Shown: positions 14,878 through 23,271 of the stretch, in pieces
Position numbering within the stretch: the first letter of the stretch is position 1
Layout: every line of letters begins with the position of its first letter
IMG/VR virus record: IMGVR_UViG_3300030329_001736
Coordinates: 1 to 64,000 of that record
DNA: 64,000 bases
From: a virus
Strand: one strand, 5' to 3'
Notes under the pieces: model-generated
What the model saw: the letters and a program-made list of their open reading frames with translations, nothing else
Databases searched by the model: none
What the model was told of the DNA's origin: nothing
Position numbers and translations under genes: made by a program

Positions 14878-15277
14878 GCATGTAGGTTACCGCTTGGGCT
14901 TCCGCTCAGGCTTGGAAGAAAAAGTGGCGCACCAGTTGAAACATGCTGGTGTGCCTTTTCGTTACGAACATCGTGATGATCGAATTGAATATCTTAAACC
15001 AGCAAAAGTTTCGCGGTATCATCCAGACTTCTGCCTACCAAATGGCATTATAGTCGAAACTAAAGGGCGGTTCCTTACCGCTGATAGACAGAAACACTTG
15101 CTGATCCGAGACCAGCACCCAGACAAAGACATACGTTTTGTTTTCAGCAACCCGCGTCAGAGAATCTCTAAAACGTCTAAAACCACATACGCAATGTGGT
15201 GTGAGACGCATGGGTTTGAATACGCACATGCAACTATACCGGAGGGATGGCTACGAGAAGCGAGACGAACAAATTGA
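14810..15277 (+). CDS. endonuclease I (Holliday junction resolvase), T7 gp3-like
   Basis: The product begins MPQRKSSRSTPKKKKTKKTQ, a basic leader. The fold core follows: GYRLGFRSGLEEKVAHQL (catalytic Glu), RYHPDFCLPNGIIVETKGRF (PDF-x-ETKGR, the Asp-Glu-Lys active site) and YAMWCETHGFEYA. It resolves branched DNA and helps degrade host DNA. The frame is open upstream to 14747, but that would add about 21 residues with no ribosome binding site. The long overlap with the acidic SSB tail is unusual: the same DNA encodes an acidic tail in one frame and a lysine-rich leader in another. Confidence 0.88.
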   Translation: MPQRKSSRSTPKKKKTKKTQTSKHVGYRLGFRSGLEEKVAHQLKHAGVPFRYEHRDDRIEYLKPAKVSRYHPDFCLPNGIIVETKGRFLTADRQKHLLIRDQHPDKDIRFVFSNPRQRISKTSKTTYAMWCETHGFEYAHATIPEGWLREARRTN

Positions 15278-15690
15278 CTACAAAAACTAGAGAACACACA
15301 GACTACATTGTTGTGCATTGCACAGCCACACCAAGCGATATGGACATTGGCGCTGATGATATTGACCGCTGGCATAAAGAGCGAGGCTGGCTAGGTATTG
15401 GCTACCATCGTGTCATACGCAGAGATGGCACCGTGGAACACGGAAGACCTATCGACACTATTGGCGCACATGTACGCGGTGCCAATGGAAACAGTGTCGC
15501 CATCGCGATGGTCGGTACAGATGAGTTTGAGGTGGAACAGTTCGATGCGCTTAAACTTTTAATCAGTGACGTATTGGTCAAGTACCCCGGCGCGAAGGTT
15601 TTAGGACATCGCGATTTTCCCAGTGTCAAAAAAACGTGTCCGGGTTTTGACGTACAAGACTGGTGGAGCAAACAGAAACAGGAGGGTTAA
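15247..15690 (+). CDS. N-acetylmuramoyl-L-alanine amidase, T7 lysozyme-like
   Basis: The protein has 147 residues. Zinc-amidase motifs are IVVHCTATPSDMDIG (first His ligand, about 24), GIGYHRVIRRDGTVEHGR (about 50-68), and GHRDFPSVKKTCPGFDV (second His, Lys and Cys ligands, about 117-133). It cleaves peptidoglycan at lysis. In T7 the homologue also binds and restrains the phage RNA polymerase, which is plausible here because a related polymerase is present. The ATG overlaps the end of the endonuclease gene by 31 bases. Confidence 0.93.
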   Translation: MATRSETNKLTTKTREHTDYIVVHCTATPSDMDIGADDIDRWHKERGWLGIGYHRVIRRDGTVEHGRPIDTIGAHVRGANGNSVAIAMVGTDEFEVEQFDALKLLISDVLVKYPGAKVLGHRDFPSVKKTCPGFDVQDWWSKQKQEG

Positions 15691-15693
15691 CGC

Positions 15694-17310
15694 ATGTCTG
15701 AGGAGCCGCAGAGTTTCGTAACCAAGCAACCGTGCAAGCTGTGCGGTTCTAAAGACAATGTTGGAGTCTGGAGTGATGGGCACACGTACTGCTTCGGGTG
15801 TAAAGCGTACACCCCGCCGCCGAAATCTGATGGCGACGAAGCTGACATCCTCCCTTTTCCACCAGAGGAAAATCCCATCGAAAAAGAGCTATTCGCGCAA
15901 GGGCAAGCGGAAGCAATCCCTTCCCGAAGACTGACTGAGGCTACCTGTAAACACTGGAAATACCAGCTAGGCATACACAACGGGGAGCCCTGTCAGATTG
16001 CTAACTACATTGTAGATGGCAAAGTGGTGGCTCAAAAAATTAGGAAAAAAAATAAGAAGATATTCACTAAAGGAAATATCCGAAAAGCTGGCTTGTATGG
16101 TCAGCACCTTTGGTCAAAAGGAAAGATGATAGTTGTGACCGAAGGGGAACTGGATGCGTTGTCGGTGTCCCAAGCACAGAATAATAAATGGCCGGTTGTG
16201 AGCGTCAGCACAGGCAGTTCCGGTGCCGCTGGTGTCATTACTCGTAACCTTGATTACCTGTTAAAATTTCAAACCATTGTGCTGATGTTTGACACTGATG
16301 ATGCCGGTGAAGCAGCGGTTGCTGAGTGTGCCCCGTTGTTTCCGCCGGGACGCTGTAAGGTAGCCAGGCTTCCTCTCAATGATGCATCTGAGATGCTTCA
16401 GGCAAGCAGAGGCAAGGAGATCATAGACGCTATATGGCAAGCTAAAGAGTATCGACCAGATGGTATTGTTTCTGGACCTGAGCTTTGGGACGAGTTCATC
16501 CGAAACGACGATGCAGAAAGTGTGCCTTATCCTTGGGAAGGTCTCAATGAAAAGACACGGGGCCTGAGAAAACGAGAGCTTACTGTTTTCACAGCCGGAT
16601 CAGGAATTGGCAAGAGTGCAATCGTTAAAGAAATCGCACACCATCTTCTGACCCAAGGAGAAACTGTTGGGCTTATCTGTCTTGAAGAAAGTGTTAGACA
16701 CACCCTCAGGTCGCTGGTTGGTATTGAAATCAACGAGAGGCTTAACCTTAACTTTGAAGATATTCCAGAGAGTGTCTTACGAGATGGGTTTGATCGTGTT
16801 GTGTCTACCAATCGGTTATACCTGTATGATCATTTTGGTTCCCTTGGCAGCGACAATCTTCTCGAAAGAGTACAGTATTTCGCAGCAATGGGCTGTTCCT
16901 TTTGTGTGCTTGATCATCTCAGTATTGTTGTATCTGACAACATGGATAGTGAGGCTGGGTCGGAGAGAATCTTGATTGATTCAATTATGACGCGGCTACG
17001 CTCCTTGGTTGAACAGACAGGCATGGGGCTGATTCTTGTGTCTCACTTGAAGCGCCCTGATGGTAAGCCCCATGAGGAAGGCGGACAGACCTCTCTGGCG
17101 CAGCTTAGGGGCTCAGGTGCTATTGGACACCTAGCTGATATTGTCTGTGGCTGTGAGCGCAACCAGCAGGACTCTGATACCGCACACCAGACTGTTATCA
17201 GAGTGCTGAAGAACCGCTTCAGCGGTGAAACAGGCGTTGCCACAAAACTTCAATTTGACCGAGATACTGGAAGGCTAAATGAGGTTATGGCAGATGCAGA
17301 AGACTTCTGA
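15694..17310 (+). CDS. primase-helicase, T7 gp4-like
   Basis: The protein has 538 residues with GGAGGG upstream. Order: zinc-binding CKLCG...CFGCKAY (about residues 13-36), TOPRIM primase core with TEGELDALSV (about 149) and LMFDTDDAGEAA (about 198), then a RecA-type helicase with Walker A AGSGIGKSA (about 301), Walker B VLDHLSIV (about 405), and ILVSHLKRP, with the DNA-binding loop GSGAIGHLADIV. It unwinds DNA and makes primers at the fork. Adjacent SSB and polymerase genes complete the T7-type replisome. Confidence 0.94.
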   Translation: MSEEPQSFVTKQPCKLCGSKDNVGVWSDGHTYCFGCKAYTPPPKSDGDEADILPFPPEENPIEKELFAQGQAEAIPSRRLTEATCKHWKYQLGIHNGEPCQIANYIVDGKVVAQKIRKKNKKIFTKGNIRKAGLYGQHLWSKGKMIVVTEGELDALSVSQAQNNKWPVVSVSTGSSGAAGVITRNLDYLLKFQTIVLMFDTDDAGEAAVAECAPLFPPGRCKVARLPLNDASEMLQASRGKEIIDAIWQAKEYRPDGIVSGPELWDEFIRNDDAESVPYPWEGLNEKTRGLRKRELTVFTAGSGIGKSAIVKEIAHHLLTQGETVGLICLEESVRHTLRSLVGIEINERLNLNFEDIPESVLRDGFDRVVSTNRLYLYDHFGSLGSDNLLERVQYFAAMGCSFCVLDHLSIVVSDNMDSEAGSERILIDSIMTRLRSLVEQTGMGLILVSHLKRPDGKPHEEGGQTSLAQLRGSGAIGHLADIVCGCERNQQDSDTAHQTVIRVLKNRFSGETGVATKLQFDRDTGRLNEVMADAEDF

Positions 17311-17635
17311 CGACTGCCTTTTTGAGCGGGCAGAGAAACTAGCCATACTAGCAGTAGACGATCCGAAGCTCATCCCAGAATATGAATCTGTGATGGCAGA
17401 AATTTCAAAACTAGAAGGAGGGTGGAAAGTGAAAACCGGGCAATCTCAAAATGTGAAAATTCTTAAACACCTACAGGCTGGCAAGACGATCAGCCCTCTT
17501 GAAGCCATGGGCGTCTACGGTGTCTACAGGCTTGCTGCACGTATCTATGAGCTACGTGTATGTGGGTGGAATATTACAAAGCAAATTAAATATGATGGGC
17601 AAGGACGCACTTACGCTGAATATTCCTTAGCCTAA
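17279..17635 (+). CDS. HTH_39-like small DNA-binding protein
   Basis: The protein has 118 residues, starting inside the helicase end (32-base overlap). The second half, KILKHLQAGKTISPLEAMG followed by VYGVYRLAARIYELR, is a helix-turn-helix of the HTH_39 type common in phage replication regions, ending in a beta-rich tail. It probably binds double-stranded DNA. A variant of the phage promoter motif, GCCATACTAG, lies at 17342-17351 inside the gene, ahead of the DNA polymerase. A shorter version from the ATG at 17294 is equally possible. Confidence 0.7.
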   Translation: MRLWQMQKTSDDCLFERAEKLAILAVDDPKLIPEYESVMAEISKLEGGWKVKTGQSQNVKILKHLQAGKTISPLEAMGVYGVYRLAARIYELRVCGWNITKQIKYDGQGRTYAEYSLA

Positions 17636-17637
17636 TA

Positions 17638-17657
17638 CCTGTAATCTGTAGGGGGAT
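17638..17657 (+). promoter_or_regulatory. conserved 20-base leader element
   Basis: CCTGTAATCTGTAGGGGGAT stands between the HTH protein gene and the DNA polymerase ATG at 17664. It differs from the copy at 13839 at only a few positions. Confidence 0.5.
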
Positions 17658-17663
17658 GACACA

Positions 17664-19430
17664 ATGCATATACTTGACATTGAGACAAAGGGCTTAGATG
17701 GCGATGCCATTCATTGTGTTGTCCTCCGAGATTGCGAAACAGATGAGGTTGAAGCCTACGGTCCAGCAGAGATCGAAGAGGGGCTGCGATCTGCCATGTC
17801 CAAAGATGGTCTGGTAGGTCACAACCTTATTAAGTTTGATATACCGTTTATGGTCAGACTGTATCCATGGTTTGATTATCCTGAAGACAAGGTTGTAGAC
17901 ACCCTAGTTTGCTCCCGTCTTATCTGGACTGATATTTCGGAGACTGAGCATTCCAGAAAAGTAGAGATTCCCAGCAAGCTCAAAGGGTCACATAGCTTGG
18001 CCGCGTGGGGGCACAGACTGGGGTGTCATAAAGGCGACTACCAAGGGGGCTGGGACGATTTCAGCAATGAGATGTTGGAATACTGCATTCAGGACACAGC
18101 AGTCACCGCAAAGCTTTGGAAGCTGATCCAATCAAAGAACTACTCTAACAGGGCCATTAACCTTGAGCATGAGGTACAGTGGTTGATTGCGCGGCAAGAG
18201 CGGCATGGTTTCATGTTTAATGAAACTTCGGCACTTGATTTGTGTCGGAAGCTACAGCGCAGAAGGGTAGAGATTGAGGAAGAGCTTCAATCTGTGTTCT
18301 CCCCTTGGTGGTCGCCCTGTGGAGAGGCGACACCAAGTCGCACGCTCAATTACAAAGACCCCACAACGGCGTCTAAGGTGGAGGGTTGTGCGTATACCAA
18401 AGTTAAGCTGAATGTGTTTAACCCTGGTTCAAGGTTCCATGTCGCAGACAAATTAATCGAATTAGGGTGGGAACCAAAGGCGTTTACTCCTGATGGACAC
18501 CCTAAGGTAGATGAGACAACTCTCAATTCCGTGAGCTTCCCACAGGCAAAGATAATGGTCGAATATTTCACCATACAAAAGCGTCTTGGGATGTTGTCAG
18601 AGGGGAAGAATAGTTGGCTTGGTTCGTTGCGCGGCGACCGTATTCATGGAAGTGTTTTGACTAATGGTACGGTAACCGGCAGGGCGTCTATGAAAAGCCC
18701 TAATCTGCAACAAGTTCCAGCGGTCTATGCACCCTTCGGTAAGGAGTGCCGAAAATTATTTACTGTGCCCGAAGGTAATTCTCTTGTTGGTGTCGATATG
18801 AGCGGCATCGAATTGAGAATGTTAGGACACTTCACCGCTCCCCTAGATGATGGAGCATACGCAAAGGTAGTAATTGATGGCGACATTCACACGCACAACC
18901 AACATGCTGCTGGTTTGGACAGTAGGGATATTAGTAAACGGTTTATTTATGCTTTCATTTATGGTGCGGGCATCAATAAGCTGGCTGAAGTTACCTCTCT
19001 TGGAAAAAAGGAAGTTGCTAAAGTCAAGGAGCGATTCCTTAAAGAAAACCACGGTCTCCATAAGCTTATCGGCTTGGTCAAAGACACGGCGGAAGATCGC
19101 GGATACCTTTTAGGACTAGACAAGCGCAAGCTTTCAATCCGCTCACCTCACCGCGCATTAAACGTGCTGTTGCAAAGCAGTGGTGCCATTTGTTCTAAAC
19201 AATGGCTTGTTGAGTTCGACAAACAAATAAAAGCTAAGGGTCTTCGGGATCGTGTACAGCAAGTGGCGTGGATTCACGATGAAATACAAATTGAAACCGA
19301 CAAGGAACTAGCTGAAGAAGTGGGTCAACTGGCTGTGTCTGCTATTGAAGATGCGGGTAAGGCTTTCAATCTTAGAGTTCCGATTACTGGGGAGTATAGA
19401 ATTGGACGAACGTGGGCGGACACACACTGA
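17664..19430 (+). CDS. family A DNA polymerase with 3'-5' exonuclease
   Basis: The protein has 588 residues. Exonuclease motifs: LDIETKGLDG (about 3-12), GHNLIKFDIPFM (about 52) and EYCIQDTAVTAKL (about 144). Polymerase motif A: VGVDMSGIELRMLGHF (about 374). Motif B: RDISKRFIYAFIYGAG (about 417). Motif C: WIHDEIQIE (about 535). The enzyme replicates the phage genome. It is shorter than the 704-residue T7 enzyme, so a large thioredoxin-binding insertion like that of T7 is unlikely. The leader GGGGGAT precedes the ATG. Confidence 0.95.
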   Translation: MHILDIETKGLDGDAIHCVVLRDCETDEVEAYGPAEIEEGLRSAMSKDGLVGHNLIKFDIPFMVRLYPWFDYPEDKVVDTLVCSRLIWTDISETEHSRKVEIPSKLKGSHSLAAWGHRLGCHKGDYQGGWDDFSNEMLEYCIQDTAVTAKLWKLIQSKNYSNRAINLEHEVQWLIARQERHGFMFNETSALDLCRKLQRRRVEIEEELQSVFSPWWSPCGEATPSRTLNYKDPTTASKVEGCAYTKVKLNVFNPGSRFHVADKLIELGWEPKAFTPDGHPKVDETTLNSVSFPQAKIMVEYFTIQKRLGMLSEGKNSWLGSLRGDRIHGSVLTNGTVTGRASMKSPNLQQVPAVYAPFGKECRKLFTVPEGNSLVGVDMSGIELRMLGHFTAPLDDGAYAKVVIDGDIHTHNQHAAGLDSRDISKRFIYAFIYGAGINKLAEVTSLGKKEVAKVKERFLKENHGLHKLIGLVKDTAEDRGYLLGLDKRKLSIRSPHRALNVLLQSSGAICSKQWLVEFDKQIKAKGLRDRVQQVAWIHDEIQIETDKELAEEVGQLAVSAIEDAGKAFNLRVPITGEYRIGRTWADTH

Positions 19431-20073
19431 TGTTAAGCTTGTTGACTATATGGGCAGTGATAAGCGCGTGGTTGACGCCGCTAGGGTAAGCTTTAATTTT
19501 GAGAAGAAAACGTGGGATGACGCGAGGGACACCAAGCTGATTAAATACTTGGCGCAGCATAAACACTGGTCACCATTTTCCCATTGTTTCGCCACGTTCA
19601 AGATAAAAGCTCCTATCTTTGTGGCTAGGCAACTTATGAAACATCAGGTTGGTCTATCTTGGAACGAAGTGAGTAGGAGGTACGTGGACTCTGAAGTGGA
19701 GTTTGATACCCCCAATGTATGGCGCGGTCGTCCTGTGGATAAGAAGCAAGGGTCAGGAAACGCATTAAAAGAGAACCCTGTGCTTGATTGGATATACGAA
19801 GACACCATCCGCCACGCTCATAACTCGTATAAAATTTTAATAGAAAAAGGTGTCGCACCTGAGCAAGCCCGTGGTGTCTTACCTTTATCCATGATGACTG
19901 AGTGGTTTTGGTCTGGAAGTTTGTATGCATTTTCCCGTGTGTGCAATCTGCGTTTGGCGGCAGATGCACAACAGGAAACTAGGTATGTGGCAGGACACAT
20001 GAACCAGATTTTGTCTGTCACTTTCCCTGTAAGTTGGAAGGAGTTGAGGAATGCAGAAAACAGTTTTGATTGA
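19402..20073 (+). CDS. thyX: flavin-dependent thymidylate synthase
   Basis: ThyX makes dTMP from dUMP using methylene-tetrahydrofolate and FAD. The signature region reads MKHQVGLSWNEVSRRYVDSEV; the usual form is RHRxxSxNExSxRY, so the first Arg is Lys and the second Arg is Gln here. LPLSMMTEWFWSGSLYAFSRVCNLRLAADAQQETR is the substrate-binding end. The frame is open from 19345, but the homologous part begins at VKLVDYMGSDKRVVDAARVSF, so I favour TTG at 19402 with GGGGAG eight bases upstream. It overlaps the polymerase gene by 29 bases and the exonuclease by 23. Confidence 0.88.
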   Translation: MDERGRTHTDVKLVDYMGSDKRVVDAARVSFNFEKKTWDDARDTKLIKYLAQHKHWSPFSHCFATFKIKAPIFVARQLMKHQVGLSWNEVSRRYVDSEVEFDTPNVWRGRPVDKKQGSGNALKENPVLDWIYEDTIRHAHNSYKILIEKGVAPEQARGVLPLSMMTEWFWSGSLYAFSRVCNLRLAADAQQETRYVAGHMNQILSVTFPVSWKELRNAENSFD

Positions 20074-20785
20074 TGGAGATATCCTTTTGTACAGGGTATC
20101 CGCTGCCGCCGAAGAATCTGTAGAATTTTCTAATGATGTTGTTGCTGCGTGGGTTGACATGAAGGAAGCACAGCAGACGGTACGGAGTGCTGTTGCTGAA
20201 ATCGTTGATTGTACAGCTACTAACACACCTGTTGTGTGTCTAACCAGCCGCACAAATTTCCGAAAAGAAATCCTTCCCAGCTACAAGGCTAACAGAAAGG
20301 GTGTTCGTAAGCCGATTGCCTTCGGCCCCCTCAGAGAGTGGATTAAGAAAGAGTATAAGACCTATGAAAAAGAGGGGTTAGAAGCGGACGATGTTCTTGG
20401 AATCTTGGCGACACACCCAGACCTTGTTAAAGGGCACAAGGTTATCTACAGCCAAGATAAAGACCTTCTGCAAATCCCAGGGTTCCACTTCGATTTTTCT
20501 CTTAATTCAGTGGTGAATATAACTGAAGAGGAGGGGGATTATCAGCACTACTTTCAAACGCTAACCGGAGACCGTGTAGATAATTATGTCGGCTGTCCTA
20601 CGTGCGGTCCAAAAAAAGCGGAAAAAATTTTAAAGGATGATGCTAGTTGGAAATCTGTTCTGTCTGCTTTTGAGAAACAAGGACTTTCAGAAAAGGAAGC
20701 AATGGTACAGGCGCAAGTATCACGGATTTTGAGACATACAGATTATGACTTAGCGAAAGAGGAGGTTCTGTTGTGGACACCGTAA
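20051..20785 (+). CDS. 5'-3' exonuclease / flap nuclease, T7 gp6-like
   Basis: The protein has 244 residues. FEN-type acidic residues are visible in VLIDGDILLYRV (about 5-16), LPSYKANRKGVRK (about 73), EADDVLGILAT (about 111), YSQDKDLLQIPG (about 134) and LTGDRVDNYVGCPTCGPKKAEKIL (about 171-194, the helix-hairpin-helix region, here with two Cys). It removes RNA primers and degrades host DNA to nucleotides for reuse. AAGGAGTTGAGG precedes the ATG inside thyX. Confidence 0.9.
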   Translation: MQKTVLIDGDILLYRVSAAAEESVEFSNDVVAAWVDMKEAQQTVRSAVAEIVDCTATNTPVVCLTSRTNFRKEILPSYKANRKGVRKPIAFGPLREWIKKEYKTYEKEGLEADDVLGILATHPDLVKGHKVIYSQDKDLLQIPGFHFDFSLNSVVNITEEEGDYQHYFQTLTGDRVDNYVGCPTCGPKKAEKILKDDASWKSVLSAFEKQGLSEKEAMVQAQVSRILRHTDYDLAKEEVLLWTP

Positions 20786-21114
20786 AACATGAGAACGATG
20801 GGTCGTACCGTAGTCGCATGGAGAGGGCAGGGGCATTCTATAGCCGCACAGCACAAGGAATGAAGCAGAAGGAAGAAGAAAGTCTGGTGTCCCGTCCGCC
20901 TCATTATTCTAGGTGGAAGATAGAACCAATAACATACATCATGCGGAACGGTATGGAATTTTGGCGTGGGAATATAGTCAAGTATGCAACGCGCGCCGGT
21001 TTCAAAAAATACCCAGACATGTCGGAACAAGACTCAGAGATAACCGATCTTAAAAAGGTAATCCGTTATGCGGAGATGCGTATTAACCAATTAAAGGGAG
21101 AGGTTGAACTATAA
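20773..21114 (+). CDS. DUF3310-family protein
   Basis: A GTG start at 20773 follows GAGGAGG (20759-20765) and gives 113 residues. The family core is PPHYSRWKIEPITYIMRNGMEFWRGNIVKYATR, then an acidic-basic helix SEITDLKKVIRYAEMRI. DUF3310 proteins are widespread in phage nucleotide and replication modules and are sometimes annotated as nucleotide-kinase related; the activity is not established here. Both ends overlap the neighbours, so it is cotranscribed and translated with the exonuclease and ribonucleotide reductase. Confidence 0.82.
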   Translation: MDTVKHENDGSYRSRMERAGAFYSRTAQGMKQKEEESLVSRPPHYSRWKIEPITYIMRNGMEFWRGNIVKYATRAGFKKYPDMSEQDSEITDLKKVIRYAEMRINQLKGEVEL

Positions 21115-22811
21115 TGCTGGCGACTAACCAACACTACGGGATGACACTACCAATAAGTGAAGAAATCGACACGATTAAATACAGGCAGACAGGAGAAGAT
21201 TTCTATTCAAAGGTGGTGCGGATTGCAGATAGCCTCAAAGACAGCCCTGATCATTTTGAATCGTTCAAAGATTCTTTGAGGTATCTACGATTTCTTCCTG
21301 CTGGTCGCGTACAAAACGCCATGGGTAGTATAAGGCAGACAACGGCATATAACTGTTTCGTATCAGGTATAATTACAGATGATATGCCTTCGATTATGCA
21401 CCGTGCTACTGAAGCCGCTGAAACTATGCGGCGTGGCGGTGGGATAGGGTATGACTTCTCTCGACTGCGGCCCCGTGGAGAGATGATTAAATCCTTAGAG
21501 TCCAGAGCCAGCGGACCTGTCAGTTTTATGCAAATCTACGATGCTGTCTGCCAAACGATAGCATCTAGCGGGCATCGTCGCGGGGCACAGATGGGCGTTC
21601 TTCGCATTGACCACCCAGACATACAGACATTCCTGACAGCTAAACATAACGAACATTTCCTTACCGGATTCAATATATCGGTGGGGGTTACCGATAAGTT
21701 TATGAAATGCCTTGAGCAAAAGAAGCCGTTTCCTCTGGAGTTTGAAGGAAGGGTGTATGAGGAGATCGATCCTGTAGCGTTGTGGGATCAAATCATGCGT
21801 AGCACATGGGATTGGGCTGAACCTGGGGTGCTATTCATCGATACCATCAACAAGATGAATAATCTTTGGTATGCAGAAACCATCGAAGCAACAAACCCAT
21901 GTGGAGAACAGCCCCTCCCGCCATATGGTGCGTGTTTGTTGGGAAGTTTTAATCTAACAAAATATGTAGACGGGGGCCGATTTGATTTTGAGTTGTATAA
22001 AAACGATATTCCTGTTGTTGTTCGCAGCATGGATAATGTTATTGACCGTACAACCTATCCTCTAGATGAACAGGAAACTGAAGCGAAAAATAAACGCAGG
22101 ATGGGCCTAGGCATTACAGGGCTTGCTAACGCTGCTGAAATGTGTGGCTACCCTTATGGTTCTCCTAAGTTTATGAAGTTTACTGCAAAGGTTATGCGAG
22201 AGTTACGGGACACTTGCTACTCAGCCAGTGCAGACCTTGCATTGGAAAAGGGGAGCTTCCCGTTGTTCGATAGTGAAAAGTATCTGCAATCGGGTTTTGT
22301 AAAGACTCTTCCCCAGTATCTAAGAGATAAGATTGCACAGCAGGGCATACGGAATAGTCATCTAACATCTATTGCTCCTACAGGTACAATCTCTTTAACC
22401 GCTGACAACGTGAGTAGCGGCATTGAACCTCCATATTCCCTTTTCTATGACCGCACTATTCAAAATTTTGATGGGCATCAGATAGAACGGGTAGAGGATT
22501 ATGCGTACCGACAGGGTGTTCACGGGAAGACAGCTAATGAAACATCAGCGGAAGAGCATGTAGCGGTGCTGGCACTAGTCTCTAAGTATGTAGATTCTGC
22601 TGTTAGTAAGACATGTAATGTAGGGGATACCGTCACTTACGATCAGTTTAAAGACCTATATCTCACTGCTTGGAAGAAAGGGTGTCGTGGAATTACCACC
22701 TTTAGGGCAGCGGGAAAACGATATGGGATACTGAATGAAGTTAAAGAAGAAGAACCTAAAGCAGAAGCGTGTTACATCGATCCTACCACTGGGCAGAAGC
22801 AGTGTGAGTAA
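21114..22811 (+). CDS. nrdJ: class II (adenosylcobalamin-dependent) ribonucleotide reductase
   Basis: The protein has 565 residues. LPAGRVQNAMGS, AYNCFVSG (first redox Cys), MRRGGGIGYDFSRLRP, SGPVSFMQIYDAVC, ATNPCGEQPLPPYGACLLGSFNL (radical Cys and Glu) and SIAPTGTISL are the order expected for NrdJ-type enzymes. The C-terminus, EACYIDPTTGQKQCE, supplies the redox Cys. It converts ribonucleotides to deoxyribonucleotides and needs B12 from the host. There is no separate NrdB subunit, as fits class II. With thyX and the nuclease it forms a nucleotide-supply module typical of marine phages. Confidence 0.92.
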   Translation: MLATNQHYGMTLPISEEIDTIKYRQTGEDFYSKVVRIADSLKDSPDHFESFKDSLRYLRFLPAGRVQNAMGSIRQTTAYNCFVSGIITDDMPSIMHRATEAAETMRRGGGIGYDFSRLRPRGEMIKSLESRASGPVSFMQIYDAVCQTIASSGHRRGAQMGVLRIDHPDIQTFLTAKHNEHFLTGFNISVGVTDKFMKCLEQKKPFPLEFEGRVYEEIDPVALWDQIMRSTWDWAEPGVLFIDTINKMNNLWYAETIEATNPCGEQPLPPYGACLLGSFNLTKYVDGGRFDFELYKNDIPVVVRSMDNVIDRTTYPLDEQETEAKNKRRMGLGITGLANAAEMCGYPYGSPKFMKFTAKVMRELRDTCYSASADLALEKGSFPLFDSEKYLQSGFVKTLPQYLRDKIAQQGIRNSHLTSIAPTGTISLTADNVSSGIEPPYSLFYDRTIQNFDGHQIERVEDYAYRQGVHGKTANETSAEEHVAVLALVSKYVDSAVSKTCNVGDTVTYDQFKDLYLTAWKKGCRGITTFRAAGKRYGILNEVKEEEPKAEACYIDPTTGQKQCE

Positions 22812-22817
22812 CGGTAC

Positions 22818-22842
22818 TCAATAGAAGACATACTAGAAGGGA
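22818..22842 (+). promoter_or_regulatory. phage RNA polymerase promoter copy, structural operon
   Basis: GACATACTAGAAGGGAA (22827-22843) repeats the core with one change. The predicted start is G22836. It lies between the nucleotide genes and the virion genes, the expected place for a late promoter. Confidence 0.62.
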
Positions 22843-22849
22843 ACTAAGC

Positions 22850-23032
22850 GTGAGAGCGCCTCTTATAACACAAGACCTTATTGACTATTTAGACCACCAG
22901 TTTCCCAACCAGTGCCCAAGAGTTAGTTTCACAGACAGACAGATTTGGGTATCTGTAGGAAGTGCTGATGTTGTCAAACATTTAAAACGGGTCAAAGAAG
23001 ATCAGGAAGAAAACATTTTAACTAACAGATGA
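22850..23032 (+). CDS. 60-aa hypothetical protein
   Basis: A GTG start follows GAAGGGAACTAAGC. The product begins MRAPLITQDLIDYLDHQFPN and contains CPRVSFTDRQIWVSVGSADVVKHLKRV, a mixed alpha-beta domain. It is the first gene behind the late promoter. Similar short proteins precede portal genes in marine T7-like phages. Function is unknown. Confidence 0.6.
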   Translation: MRAPLITQDLIDYLDHQFPNQCPRVSFTDRQIWVSVGSADVVKHLKRVKEDQEENILTNR

Positions 23033-23044
23033 GGAAAACTAAGT

Positions 23045-23269
23045 ATGTGTGGTTCTAGCCCTAGCCCGCCCCCACCGCCACCCCCTCCAGCACCTCCTGT
23101 GGCACCACCGCCGCAGTTAGAACAGATTGTGCCAGAGCGGGCAGATGATGACACCACAGCAGATAAGCAGAAAAAGAAGGCCAAAGGGACGAAAAAGTAC
23201 CAGACCCCGCTGAACATTGCGAAGAACACCTCTGCTAAAGATGGCAGCGGCGTGAACACCCCGTCTTAG
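23045..23269 (+). CDS. proline-rich short protein upstream of portal
   Basis: The protein has 74 residues: MCGSSPS, a run of eight prolines and a further proline-rich stretch, then a lysine-rich part (ADKQKKKAKGTKKYQ) and a TPLNIA motif. The next gene's product has the same layout: an N-terminal MC-xx-S, a lysine-rich middle and a PLNI ending. Small Pro-rich proteins of this kind sit before the portal in related phages. A head-assembly role is possible but unproven. GAGGAAAACTAAGT precedes the ATG. Confidence 0.6.
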   Translation: MCGSSPSPPPPPPPPAPPVAPPPQLEQIVPERADDDTTADKQKKKAKGTKKYQTPLNIAKNTSAKDGSGVNTPS

Positions 23270-23271
23270 AT

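Noticed and set aside
23045-23130. Proline-run DNA as a structural repeat or CRISPR-like array
   Set aside because: It is a CCN codon run inside a small gene with no spacers or regular units; there is no CRISPR array anywhere in the window.
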